Positions 18,580 to 28,400 of a stretch of 64,000 nt of DNA are shown piece after piece. Within the stretch, counting starts at the first letter, position 1. The number at the start of each line of letters is the position of its first letter. Source of the stretch: Pimelobacter simplex (lineage in GTDB: Bacteria; Actinomycetota; Actinomycetes; Propionibacteriales; Nocardioidaceae); NCBI RefSeq assembly GCF_024662235.1, contig NZ_CP096276.1, positions 806,001 through 870,000 on the forward strand, read 5' to 3'. Made by a program: the position numbers and the translations under genes. Below the pieces are notes generated by a model, which saw only the letters and a program-made list of their open reading frames with translations, ran no database searches and was not told the DNA's origin.

Positions 18580-19134
18580 TCAGGCGTTCTTGATCGCGGA
18601 GATGTCGAACTCGAGCTTGATCTTCTCGGAGACGAGGACGCCGCCGGTCTCGAGCGCGGCGTTCCAGGTCAGGCCCCAGTCCTTGCGGTTGACGGTGACG
18701 TCGCCCTCGAAGCCGACGCGGATGTTGCCGAAGGGGTCCTTGGCCGAGCCGTTCTCCTCGAACTCGATGGTGACCGGCTTGGTCACGTCCTTGATGGTGA
18801 GGTCGCCGGTGATGGACCACTCGTTGCCGTCGCGGGTGACGTCGGTGGAGACGAACTTCCACTCGGGGTAGGTGGCGACGTCGAAGAAGTCGGGGGAGGT
18901 GAGGTGGCCGTCGCGGTCGGGGCTGCCGGTGCTGACGCTGGCGGGGTTGATGGTCAGGGTGACCGAGGAGGCGGCGGGGTTGGCGGTGTCGATGTGGGCG
19001 GTGGCGGTCCAGTCGGTGAACTGGCCGCGGACCTTGGTGACGACCGCGTGGCGGGCGACGAAGCCGAGGCGGCTGTGGGCGGTGTCGAGGGTGTAGTCGC
19101 CGCTGATGTCGGTGAGGGCTGGGGATTCGCTCAT
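18580..19134 (-). CDS. YceI family protein
   Basis: 184 residues with the YceI lipocalin-like beta-barrel pattern: YTLDTAHSRLGFVARHAVVTKVRG at the start, SPDFFDVATYPE in the middle and GDLTIKDVTKPV near residue 120. YceI-type barrels bind long isoprenoid lipids in some members. No signal peptide is seen, so this copy is probably cytoplasmic. ATG at 19134 with GGAGGG directly upstream. It lies just left of the pilus locus but has no obvious link to it. Confidence 0.92.
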   Translation of the reverse strand: MSESPALTDISGDYTLDTAHSRLGFVARHAVVTKVRGQFTDWTATAHIDTANPAASSVTLTINPASVSTGSPDRDGHLTSPDFFDVATYPEWKFVSTDVTRDGNEWSITGDLTIKDVTKPVTIEFEENGSAKDPFGNIRVGFEGDVTVNRKDWGLTWNAALETGGVLVSEKIKLEFDISAIKNA

Positions 19135-19204
19135 CCCTCCACTATCGGCCGGTACGACACCCCGGCCCCCGGCCGCCGCGGAACCGTGCGCAAAACGCCG
19201 GAAG

Positions 19205-20122
19205 TCAGCCGCTCTCGCCCTCGATGCTCTCGCCCTGCCGGCCGCGCCGGGCGAGCCACACGACGGCCCCGGTCGCCGTCCCGCCCCCGCCGAGCAGGAG
19301 CACCAGCCACCACGGGAACCCGGCCGGCGCGCGGTCGGCGCCGGGCCCGAGGATCGCCGTCCCGGCGGGTGGCGTGGCGGGGGCATCGACCCGGTGCCCG
19401 CGGACGAGCAGGCGGTGGCTGTTGACGCCGATGGGCGTGCACGTGACGAGGGTGAGCAGGTCGGCGCCGGGCTCGATGCGCAGCGACTCGGTCTGGTCGG
19501 GCTCGACGGTCTCGACCCCGTCGACCTCGTAGTAGAGGGTCTGGTCGAGGACGTTGACGGCGAACAGATCACCGCGCCGGGCCTCGTGCAGGTCGTCGAA
19601 GAGCTTGTGCACGTAGCCCGAGTGCGAGGTCAGCACCGCATGGCTGCCGGCGCCGCCGACCGGGAGGCTGGAGCCGAAGAGGTGGCCGGCGCCCTTGGTC
19701 AGCACGGACGGCGCGGTGCCGTGGTAGATCGGCAGCTGGATGCCCAGGCGGGGGTAGGAGATCCGCCCGATCACGCCACCGGCGTCGGCGAGGGCGAGCT
19801 GCTGCTCGTAGCTGCCGGGGTCGAGGCCCGGCGCGGTGTCGCGGCTCGTCCACGGGTCCTGGAGCCGGCCGTGGGGGAGCGAGGCGTTGTAGCGGCGGGC
19901 GTCCTCGAGCAGGCGCGAGCGCGCTGCGGGCGCGGTCTGCTCGATCTCGCGGGCGTAGCCGGTGACGGCGTCGCGGTGGCCGATGTCGGCGTACCAGGTG
20001 GCAGCGGCGGGATAGAGGAGCAGCCCGAGGCCCGCCCACACCATCACCACGACGACGAGCAGGTCCCACCGGACCCGCGCGCGCGGACGGCGCACGCGGG
20101 CCGGTGGGGTGCGCAGGGACAC
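19205..20122 (-). CDS. Class C (pilin-polymerising) sortase
   Basis: 305 residues. Membrane helix near 20-40, lid motif DPW at 89-91 (typical of class C), catalytic His167 in SHSGY, Cys228 in TLVTCTP, Arg237 in HRLLVRG, and a second membrane helix near 267-290. His/Cys/Arg spacing matches SrtC enzymes. It joins pilin subunits through the LPxTG threonine and the pilin-motif lysine. It starts six bases after the backbone pilin stop, at the end of a three-gene leftward operon of adhesin, pilin and sortase. Confidence 0.93.
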   Translation of the reverse strand: MSLRTPPARVRRPRARVRWDLLVVVVMVWAGLGLLLYPAAATWYADIGHRDAVTGYAREIEQTAPAARSRLLEDARRYNASLPHGRLQDPWTSRDTAPGLDPGSYEQQLALADAGGVIGRISYPRLGIQLPIYHGTAPSVLTKGAGHLFGSSLPVGGAGSHAVLTSHSGYVHKLFDDLHEARRGDLFAVNVLDQTLYYEVDGVETVEPDQTESLRIEPGADLLTLVTCTPIGVNSHRLLVRGHRVDAPATPPAGTAILGPGADRAPAGFPWWLVLLLGGGGTATGAVVWLARRGRQGESIEGESG

Positions 20123-20128
20123 GGTCGC

Positions 20129-21610
20129 TCAGGCCTCCGCGCCGGTACGACGACGGCCGCGGACCACCGCGACCAGCACGCCGCCGCCGAGCAGCAGCAG
20201 GCCGAGCAGGGTCACCAGTGCGGTGCCGCCGCCACCGGTGAGGGGCAACGTCCAGCCGGCGTTGTGGGGCACGTTCTCGATCGAGATCGTGACCGTGCTC
20301 GGGTCGTCGCTGGTCACGTCGACCTGGACCGGCTCGGCGAGCAGCTCGAAGCCGTCGGGGGCCTTGGTCTCGACCAGCCAGTACGAGCGGTAGTCGGGGT
20401 CGCCGATCTCGAGCGCGCGGCCGTCGGCATAGCCGGAGTAGCGCAGGCCGCCGATCACCGCGCGGCCGTCGGCGCCGGTGGTCCAGGTGTCGACGCCGTC
20501 GATGACGATCGGGTTGCGCTGGGCGCGGGCGTCGGCCTCGCTGGCGTAGACCTGGAACTCGGCGCCGGCCAGCCGGTCGCCGGCGGCGCGCAGGGCGGAG
20601 CCGCTGCTGCCCGGGGTGGCCTCGACCTTCTCGATCACGATGACGCCCCAGCGGCTGTCGACCGGCGGGGTGACGATCGGTCCGCCGGGCTCACCGGGCC
20701 GGTGCTCGGTGCTGGCCTCGTTGGGATAGACGATCGCCTCGTTGGTGATCGTGCCGGCCGCGTTGGCCGCCGTGGTGATGACGACCTCGACCTGGGCCTC
20801 GGTGGCGTTGGCGGCCAGGATCGCCCGGCCGGCGGCGGTGAACTCGACGGTCACGGTGTTGGTCGCGGCGTCGAAGGCGATGGTGTAGTCGGTGCCCTCG
20901 CTCAGCGCGGCGTCGTTGGTGAGCCGGACGGCGGTCGACTTGTGGTCGAGGCGGGTGTCGAGCTTGTCGACGATCCGGTAGAGGTCGATCTCCTCGACCC
21001 GCGGGATGTCGGCCTTGATCGTCCAGGTCACGTCGTCGCCGAGCTTGACGCTGGCGCTGTCCTCGACGCTCTTGGTCGCGCTGGTGACGGCGTTCTTGGG
21101 ATAGACGTGGACGTCGTAGAGCCAGGTGTCGCGCTCGGTCGGGTGGGTCAGCGGGAGCGTCACCAGGAACGGCTTCGACGGCGTCACACCGGCCGGGTAG
21201 GCGGTCTCGGTGACCAGGTAGAGCCCGAGCGGCAGCCCGGTGAGGCTGACATCGCCGTCGGCGTCGGTGACGCCGGTGCGCCCGGGCGACTCGGCCCGCG
21301 CGGCCGCCTGCTCGGTGCTCAGCGACGCAGCCTCGCGCCAGCCGGCGTTGGTGGTCAGGTCGATGTCGGCGACCCGCTGGACGGTGAACTCGACGCCGGC
21401 CAGCGGCTTCTGGCCGGCCGTGTCGGTCTCGAGACCGTCGGCCGGCGGCCCGAAGTCGTCGGGCTGCTCGAGCTTGTGGATGTGCAGGGACGCCGTCGCA
21501 TCGGGGTCGATGTCGACGACCGGGGCCGCCTGGGCGGCGCCGGCGCCGAGGCCGATCCCCAGCAGCATCATCAGGACGGTGCTCAGCACGCGTCGCAAGG
21601 TGGTCGGCAC
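20129..21610 (-). CDS. SpaH/EbpB-type LPXTG major backbone pilin
   Basis: 493 residues. Signal peptide 1-28 ending AQA. A CnaB-type domain follows with YLVTET (E-box) near 131-136. Next comes the pilin motif DVHVYPK (polymerising Lys172), later an SpaA-like domain with WLVETKAPDG as a second E-box, and finally LPLTG at 455-459, a hydrophobic helix and an Arg-rich tail. All elements of a sortase-polymerised pilus shaft with isopeptide bonds are therefore present. GTG start at 21610 with GAGGAGC eight bases upstream. Its own sortase follows at once. Confidence 0.92.
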   Translation of the reverse strand: MPTTLRRVLSTVLMMLLGIGLGAGAAQAAPVVDIDPDATASLHIHKLEQPDDFGPPADGLETDTAGQKPLAGVEFTVQRVADIDLTTNAGWREAASLSTEQAAARAESPGRTGVTDADGDVSLTGLPLGLYLVTETAYPAGVTPSKPFLVTLPLTHPTERDTWLYDVHVYPKNAVTSATKSVEDSASVKLGDDVTWTIKADIPRVEEIDLYRIVDKLDTRLDHKSTAVRLTNDAALSEGTDYTIAFDAATNTVTVEFTAAGRAILAANATEAQVEVVITTAANAAGTITNEAIVYPNEASTEHRPGEPGGPIVTPPVDSRWGVIVIEKVEATPGSSGSALRAAGDRLAGAEFQVYASEADARAQRNPIVIDGVDTWTTGADGRAVIGGLRYSGYADGRALEIGDPDYRSYWLVETKAPDGFELLAEPVQVDVTSDDPSTVTISIENVPHNAGWTLPLTGGGGTALVTLLGLLLLGGGVLVAVVRGRRRTGAEA

Positions 21611-21662
21611 GGAAATTGCTCCTCGGGTTGGGTGGGACGGGTACGTGGGGTCGATCAGGGCG

Positions 21663-24056
21663 TCAGGCACGGTGGGGTCGGCGGCGGGCCAGCCCGGCCG
21701 CGGCGCCGAGCACGAGCAGCGCGCCGCCGAGCACGAGCAGCGCGCCGCCGAGCAGGCGTAGGTGCTCGGAGCCGCTGCCGCCGGTGGCGGGCAGGGTGAG
21801 GGTCGGTGCGGACGTCGGGTGCTCGGTCGTGCAGCCGTCGGTGCTGCCGCCGGGCGCGCACCGCTCCGGCGGGCTCGCGCCGTCGCCGGTGACGACATTG
21901 CGCAGGGTGCGCGCCCAGGCGTCGTCGTCGACGCGGACCTGGTAGCGCAGGCGCGCGGACTGCCCGGCGCTCAGCTGGAACGGGGCGGTGCGCAGGGTCG
22001 TGCCGGTCGGGTCGGGGACCGCGGTCGGCGTACCGCCGTCGATGGTGAGGCTCGCCGATCCGGGTACGAAGGCGGCGCTGTCGAGCACGCCGCTCAGGTC
22101 GTCCTCGAGCACCGCGTCCGGTACGACGCCCCGGCGCACCGAGGCGTCCACCAGGTAGGTCACGACCTCGCCGGGTCGCACCTCCGCGCCGCTCGTGGGC
22201 TCGGCGCGCTTGCCCATCGTCCAGGCGGCGTCCTCGACGGGGTTCTCGGTGCAGCTCGTGGCCGGCGTGCACGGCGGATCGGTCGGGTTGCCGGGCACGA
22301 CCAGGTTGCGCAGCACCCGGTCGCCGAGGTCGGCGGACCGGTCGACGCGCACCTGGTAGGTCACCGTGCGGGTCTCGCCGGCCGGCACCGAGCCCCCGAT
22401 GCGGAGCCGGTCGCCGTCGAGCGCCGCGCGCAGGGGGGCCTGCGCGTCGATCGAGCCGGGTACGAGCGTCGCGTCGTCGAGCACGCCGGTGAGCACGTCG
22501 GTGTGGTCGACCGCGGCGGACCGGCGTCCGGCGGTGTTGTCGAAGCCCAGCGTGTAGCGGACGAGCTGCCCCGGCGAGACCGCCGTACCGCTGGCCGGGT
22601 CGACGCTCTTGGTGACCACGATCGGCCGTTCCACCGGGGTGTTGACGAAGCGGCAGGTCAGCCGGGTGCTGGCGGGGAAGGACGCGATCCGGATCGTGCT
22701 GCCCGTGCCGGTGGCGTACGTCGCCCCGGTGTCGGCGTTCGTGCAGCGCCAGGTGGTCGTGTAGTCGGCCAGCCCGCCGCTGCGGGTCGCGGCCTCGCGC
22801 AGCTCGTAGGTGGCGCCGGTGAACGCGGGCGACGGACCGGCGGAGTCGGGCTGGAGGCCGGTCGCCGTACCGGAGGTGGTGGCGGTGGCCGTGGTGCTCT
22901 CGCCGCCGTCGGTGATCCGGTGGATGCTCAGCCGGAACTGGTCGTCGGGCAGGTCGCGGCCCACGACCTCCTTCTCCAGGCGCAGCGTGCCGGGGGACTG
23001 GCAGGAGGCGAGGTCCGAGCCGAGGTTGAGGTTGGTCTGCACCAGGCGCGAGATGGGCCGCAGCGTGTTGGGGTCGAAGGTGCGGTGGCTGGTGACCGCA
23101 GTGCTGGCGTTGGCCGCCTGGACCACGATCGCGCCGGTGGAGTCGAAGGCGATGCCGTTGTAGGACATGCCGGTCGGCGTCTCGATGGTCTCCGAGACCG
23201 CCGACGGTGCGATCGGGTCGCCGTTGCGCGGTGCCGCCTCGACGCGCTCGCGGCTGACCGAGAGCAGCTGGGACCTGCCGTCACCGGAGTAGAGGAAGTA
23301 GAAGTTGCCCTGGTCGTCGAAGTCGATGTCGCCGTTCATCGAGCCGTTGGCGACCACCGAGCCCGCGGGCATCGCGATCGTCGCCCGCAGCGCGACACCG
23401 CTCGCGGGCTTGTACTCGAAGACGTCGATCGCCCAGCCGGCGGGGAAGCGGGCGTCGTTCGGCCGGTCCTGGATGTTCATGAAGTAGTAGGCGCCGTTGA
23501 TCGGGTGCACCGCGCCGCCGATGGTCTTGAACGTCTTCTGCTCGCCGGTGCTCGTGCGGCGCCCGGAGTCGTACCAGTAGTCGGTCGCGACCCGGGTGCC
23601 GCTGGTCGCGCCCGGCGCCATCCGGTAGATGTCGACCAGCCAGCGGTCCTGGGCGGCGTTGGCGGCGCGGACCACGCGCGGCTGCAGCGCGTAGAAGGTG
23701 CCGTCGGGCGCCACCCCGAGCGCGTTGGCGGGCCCGTAGGAGCTCGCGGTCGGCGACGCGGGGCCGTTCTCCCAGGGCCGGGTGATGCCGAGGGTGCCGA
23801 CCTGGGTCAGGGTGCTCGGTGGCGTCGGCGGGGTGCCGCTCATCTGGGCGCGGCCGACGGTGCCGTCGACCGTGACGGCGTAGTAGAGCCCCGGCGTGCA
23901 GTACGGCGTCGGTGCGGGCGCCGCTGCCGGCGCTCCCGCCGCTCCGGCCGACGCCGTGGCGCCGGGCAGGGCGAGGAGCCCGGCCCCGGTGAGCAGGGCG
24001 AGCACGAAGGCGCGCAGGCGCGCTCGGGAACGCGGTGCGACAACAGGACGGCGCAT
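21663..24056 (-). CDS. LPATG surface adhesin, probable pilus tip protein
   Basis: 797 residues. Basic N-terminus and signal peptide (about 1-38, cleaved near ASA). A beta-propeller-like region of about 290 residues follows with repeating blades (LGVAPDGTFYAL, IDFDDQGNFYFL, IAFDSTGAIVV). Next are a SpaA/collagen-binding-like domain and two DUF11-like Ig repeats (each opening VTKSVDP or MGKRAEP). It ends in LPATG, a helix with a tandem LLVLGGA repeat and an RRRPHR tail. First gene of the adhesin-pilin-sortase operon, 52 bases before the pilin. Its N-terminal architecture matches the much larger adhesin encoded on the other side of the AraC gene. Confidence 0.82.
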   Translation of the reverse strand: MRRPVVAPRSRARLRAFVLALLTGAGLLALPGATASAGAAGAPAAAPAPTPYCTPGLYYAVTVDGTVGRAQMSGTPPTPPSTLTQVGTLGITRPWENGPASPTASSYGPANALGVAPDGTFYALQPRVVRAANAAQDRWLVDIYRMAPGATSGTRVATDYWYDSGRRTSTGEQKTFKTIGGAVHPINGAYYFMNIQDRPNDARFPAGWAIDVFEYKPASGVALRATIAMPAGSVVANGSMNGDIDFDDQGNFYFLYSGDGRSQLLSVSRERVEAAPRNGDPIAPSAVSETIETPTGMSYNGIAFDSTGAIVVQAANASTAVTSHRTFDPNTLRPISRLVQTNLNLGSDLASCQSPGTLRLEKEVVGRDLPDDQFRLSIHRITDGGESTTATATTSGTATGLQPDSAGPSPAFTGATYELREAATRSGGLADYTTTWRCTNADTGATYATGTGSTIRIASFPASTRLTCRFVNTPVERPIVVTKSVDPASGTAVSPGQLVRYTLGFDNTAGRRSAAVDHTDVLTGVLDDATLVPGSIDAQAPLRAALDGDRLRIGGSVPAGETRTVTYQVRVDRSADLGDRVLRNLVVPGNPTDPPCTPATSCTENPVEDAAWTMGKRAEPTSGAEVRPGEVVTYLVDASVRRGVVPDAVLEDDLSGVLDSAAFVPGSASLTIDGGTPTAVPDPTGTTLRTAPFQLSAGQSARLRYQVRVDDDAWARTLRNVVTGDGASPPERCAPGGSTDGCTTEHPTSAPTLTLPATGGSGSEHLRLLGGALLVLGGALLVLGAAAGLARRRPHRA

Positions 24057-24201
24057 GCGAAGGAAACCCCCAGGGGACGTCGGCGACAGGTACTGCGGGT
24101 CGTCCGTCTGTGCTGAGGTCCACCCGCCCGGGCAGCGGCGCGGCTCGGGTTCCACCACTGTCTTCGGTGGTCGCGGAGAACGAAAGCCAGGACCGGGAGG
24201 C

Positions 24202-24248
24202 GTTCGCATTTCGTAGATGCGGGCCGCTGGATCGACGTTTTGCGAACA
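24202..24248. promoter_or_regulatory. Candidate AraC-regulator binding sites, left intergenic region
   Basis: The 18-mer ATCGACGTTTTGCGAACA spans 24231-24248 and recurs with one mismatch on the other side of the AraC gene. A second TGCGAAC core lies inverted at 24202-24208. The 253-base gap (24057-24309) separates the leftward adhesin operon from the rightward AraC gene, so occupancy could affect both. No other feature is evident in this gap. Confidence 0.6.
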
Positions 24249-24309
24249 CGGGCCCGGGTTGCGCTTCCGTGCCGACCCTCCCGTCGTTCTCATGGTCGAG
24301 GGGGGACGG

Positions 24310-25386
24310 ATGAGTGACAGTCGTGCGCGCGCAGGGGGGCCCGACGAGGCGGCGCCCGCGCGCTATGTCGAGGTGACCGGGATCGACGCCTGGGCCGACG
24401 CGTGCAGTTGCGCCTACGTGCCGTTGGCGGTCGACGTCGCGAGCCCGTACCGGCCACCGGCCACCCCCGGGGTCGACGTCCGCGGAGCGGTGCGCGAGCG
24501 GGTCCTGGGGACCGTGGGGATCACCCAGATCGGCTCGACGCCGGCCACGGTGACCCGCACCGAGCGGTCGGTGCGCACCGACCCGCGCGAGGTGTTCATG
24601 GTCGCCGTCTTCCTCGGCGGGGGTGGGACGACCGTGCAGGCGGGCCGGGTCGCCCGTTGCGCCCGGCGCAGCGGGTTCCTCATGGACGGCGACCGGCCCT
24701 ACAGCATGCGCTTCGAGGAAGGCAACGACCTGCTGGCGCTGCGGCTGCCGCGCGAGCGGCTCACCGCCTCCGACCGGACGCTGCGCGGGATCACGAGCAC
24801 AGCCGTCCCGGGTTCGAGCGACACGCTCAACGTGCTCCGGCGCTACCTGGCCGGGCTGGTCGCGATGCGCCGTCCGATCGCGGCGCCCGCGGTCGCGACC
24901 CACCAGGAGATCGCCGTCGAGCTCGCCAACGCGCTCGTCCACGAGATGGTCTACCCGGAGCGCTCGATGCCGGCGCTGAGCGGGGGAGCGCTGGTGGCCA
25001 GCGTGCGCTGGTTCATGGACCAGAACTACGCCGACCCGCAGCTGAGCATCGACGAGATCGCGCGCCGGTTCATGATCTCGCGCCGCTACCTGGAGAAGCT
25101 CTTCGCCGCGATCGACGACGGTGCCCCCGCCGCCTACCTGCGCCGACAGCGGTTGCGGCGCGCGGCAGCCCTGCTCGCGGCGTACCCGGAGCTGAAGGTC
25201 GAACGCATCGCTCGCGACGTCGGCTTCATCGACGTCAACACCTTCGCGCGCGCCTTCCGCCGCGAGTTCGGGGCCAACCCCCGGACGTGGCGCCGCGACC
25301 GCGGCCGCACCAGCGCCGCGCTGCTGGCCCCGGGCCCGGGCCGGCCGCTGCTCGCCAGCCTCGACGAGTTCGACTGGACGGCCTGA
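24310..25386 (+). CDS. AraC family transcriptional regulator of the surface locus
   Basis: 358 residues. The N-terminal half resembles the AraC-binding-like cupin domain found in regulators such as FeaR. The C-terminal about 100 residues carry two helix-turn-helix motifs: LSIDEIARRFMISRRYLEKLF and VERIARDVGFIDVNTFARAF with an FGANPRTWRR end. ATG 24310 is preceded by GAGGGGGGAC. It lies between two divergent surface-protein transcription units and is flanked on each side by the same 18-bp motif, so it probably controls both units and itself. The inducer is unknown. Confidence 0.88.
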   Translation: MSDSRARAGGPDEAAPARYVEVTGIDAWADACSCAYVPLAVDVASPYRPPATPGVDVRGAVRERVLGTVGITQIGSTPATVTRTERSVRTDPREVFMVAVFLGGGGTTVQAGRVARCARRSGFLMDGDRPYSMRFEEGNDLLALRLPRERLTASDRTLRGITSTAVPGSSDTLNVLRRYLAGLVAMRRPIAAPAVATHQEIAVELANALVHEMVYPERSMPALSGGALVASVRWFMDQNYADPQLSIDEIARRFMISRRYLEKLFAAIDDGAPAAYLRRQRLRRAAALLAAYPELKVERIARDVGFIDVNTFARAFRREFGANPRTWRRDRGRTSAALLAPGPGRPLLASLDEFDWTA

Positions 25387-25484
25387 ATCGTCGTTTTGCG
25401 AACAGCCCGCCGCGGTTCGTGGCGCGCCCCCGGCCCGGCCGGAATCATCCCGTCCCATCGCGGTGGTGCTCGGTGCTTGCGAAC
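25387..25484. promoter_or_regulatory. Candidate AraC-regulator binding sites, right intergenic region
   Basis: ATCGTCGTTTTGCGAACA at 25387-25404 begins immediately after the AraC stop and matches the left-hand site at 17 of 18 positions. A further TTGCGAAC lies at 25477-25484, 15 bases before the giant adhesin start. The 112-base gap therefore contains two copies of the TGCGAAC core in direct orientation, 81 bases apart. Confidence 0.6.
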
Positions 25485-25498
25485 GGGGGGACGCATCA

Positions 25499-28400
25499 AT
25501 GTCGATGTCGGGTGTACTGGTCCTGCGAAGGCTGCTCCTGCTCCTCACCTGCCTGCCGCTCCTGCTGGCGGGGCTGGTCGCGCTCAGCGTGACCAGCGCG
25601 CCGCGGGCCGTGGCGGCCCCCGCGCTCGACTGCAGCCAGGTCTACGGGCTCCAGATCCCGCACCCCTACACGATCTGGCGGGTCGACACGATGACCGGCA
25701 CCCAGACCTCGGTGGGCCGGATGAACTGGTCCAACCAGACCTATGCCTTCAACGCGATGGGGATCTCCGGCGACGGTGGCGCGATCTACTCGGTCCTGGC
25801 CACCACGAACCCGAACGACGGCGATCAGCGCTACGTCGCCACCTACACGCGCGCGACCGACACCTACCGACTGACGCGCGTGGCCAACGCGTTGGCGTAC
25901 TCCCACGGGGCCTTCAACGCCGCGACCGGCATCTACTACTACGGAGGCGTCGACTCCTCCAACGTGATGTCGATCTACGGCTACAACCCCGCCACCAACG
26001 CTGATCTCGGCCTGGTCGCTCGGGGCCCGGTCCCCGTGGGCCGCAACGGCGACATGGCCTTCGACGCCCAGGGCAACCTCTACCTCTCGACCGGCGACAC
26101 CAACGGCAACAACGCGGTCTCGGTGATCAAGCAGGACCTGCCGACCGCACGCGTCGGCCGGCCGCTCGCCCTCCAGGCGACCGAGCTGGCCCGGGTCCAG
26201 ACCACGGCGGGGCAGCCGTTGGTCGGCCTCGCCTTCGCCGGCACCGGATACCTGCACGTGGCGAGCCGGGCCACGATCTTCCAGATCAACCCCACGACCG
26301 GTGCGGTGGTCCACAGCGCGCCGATGGTCGACGCCAACCGGCTCGGCGACCTCGCCTCGTGCGCGGCACCCAACACCGTCGAGGTGGCCAAGGACTTCCC
26401 GAGCGGGCGCAAGGACCCGGGCGACCAGGTCACCCTCTCCGTCACCGGCGGCGGCATCACCCGGGCCAACACCGCGACCACCGCGGGCAGCGCCGACGGC
26501 GTCCAGCCCCAGGTGGCCGGTCCGGTCCTGGCCCTGACCGGGACCCGCTACACGATCACCGAGACCGGCGCAGGTACGGGCTTGCCGGACTACCGCAGTC
26601 GCTGGACCTGCGTCGACCAGAACGCCGGCGACGTGGTGATCGCCTCCGGCACGGGCACGACGGGCAGCTTCGTCATGCCCGACGGCGGTACTGACGGCGT
26701 GGCCGCGCTGTGCACCTTCGCCAACGACGCGATCCGGCCGGCGCTCACCATCGACAAGACCGCCGACCGGACCGACCTCGTCGCCGGTGAGACGATCACC
26801 TACTCCTTCGAGGTCACCAACACCGGCAACGCGCCGCTGCGCGACATCACCGTCGACGAGACCTCCTTCGACGGGGCCGGTGACCTCTCCACGGTGACCT
26901 GCCCGGCCGGCGAGCTCGCCCCGACCGAGAGCACGACCTGCACGGCGACCTATGTCGTCCAGCAGGCCGATGTCGACCGCGGCCGGATCACCAACGCCGC
27001 GACCGCCAGCGGTACGCCGACCACCGGCGGCGACCCGGTCACCTCACCGCCCGACGAGATCAGCGTGCCCCAGGAGCCGATCCCCACGCTGCGCCTGGTC
27101 AAGACCGCCGACCGGGCCGAGGCCCAGCGCGCCGGACAGACGATCAGCTACTCGTTCCTGGTCACCAACACCGGCAATGTCACCCTGCACTCGGTGAGGA
27201 TCGACGAGACCGCCTTCAACGGCAGCGGCACGATGTCGGCGGTGACCTGTCCGGCGGGCCCGCTGGCCCCGCGGGCGAGCGTGACCTGCACAGCCACCTA
27301 CCGGCTGACCCAGACGGATGTCGACGCCGGTGAGCCGCTGGTCAACACGGCCACCGCCGCGGCCACCACGCCCGGTGGCGAGCCGGCCGTCTCGGGGGAG
27401 TCCTCCGCGACCGTGCGCGTGCCTGCGGACCCCGAGCTCGACCTCGAGAAGATCGACCGGATCGACCTCGGTCCCGACGGGGTACCGACCGCCGGCGACG
27501 TCATCACCTACACCTTCCGGGTCACCAACCGCGGCAACGTCACGGTCGACCAGGTCGCCATCGACGAGCAGGAGTTCACCGGCACCGGCGCCCTCTCGCC
27601 GATCGACTGTCCCTCGACCGGCCCACTCGCCCCCGGCGAGCAGCTGAGCTGCACGGCGACCTACGCCCTGACCCAGGCCGACATCGACGCCGGCCAGGTC
27701 GACAACACCGCGGTCGCGACCGGCACCGACCCGAGCGGCGACCCGGTCACCTCGCCGCCGTCCACCACCGGTGAGCCGATCGAGAACGCGCCGCGGCTCG
27801 AGCTGGTCAAGACCGCGCTCCCGGTGGCGGCCTCCCGGGCGGGCGAGGTGGTGAGCTACCAGTTCAAGATCACCAACACCGGCAATGTCACCGTCCACGA
27901 CGTCGGCGTCGACGAGCAGGCGTTCTCCGGACTCGGTGCGCGCCCGGACGTCTACTGCCCACCCGCCGCCGCGTCCCTGCGCCCCGGGGCCTCGGTGACC
28001 TGCTTCGTGCGCTACACGCTCACCCAGGCCGACGTCGACCGTGGCCAGGACCTGACCAACACCGCCCGGGCGAGCGCGGCCGACCCCCATGGCGACCCGG
28101 TGCAGTCCCCGCCGAGCGAGGCGGTCGTCGACCTGGCCGACGAGCCGTCGATCACCCTCGTCAAGTCCGCCGACACCCGCTCCCTCGCGCCGGTCGGCAA
28201 GACCGTGCGCTACTCCTTCATCGTCACCAACACCGGCAACCTCACCCTGCGCGAGATCGACGTCACCGAGGGCACGTTCACCGGCGCCGGTCCGATGTCG
28301 GCGATCAGCTGCCCGCCGGTCGAGGCGCTGGCCCCGGACGCCTCGATCACCTGCACCGCGACCTATGTCGTCCAGCAGGCCGACGTCGATCGTGGCACGC

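Noticed and set aside
19106..21799. Long plus-strand open frame of 897 codons opposite the pilus genes
   Set aside because: Shadow of the sortase and pilin genes on the minus strand, which carry signal peptide, pilin motif, LPLTG and sortase active site.
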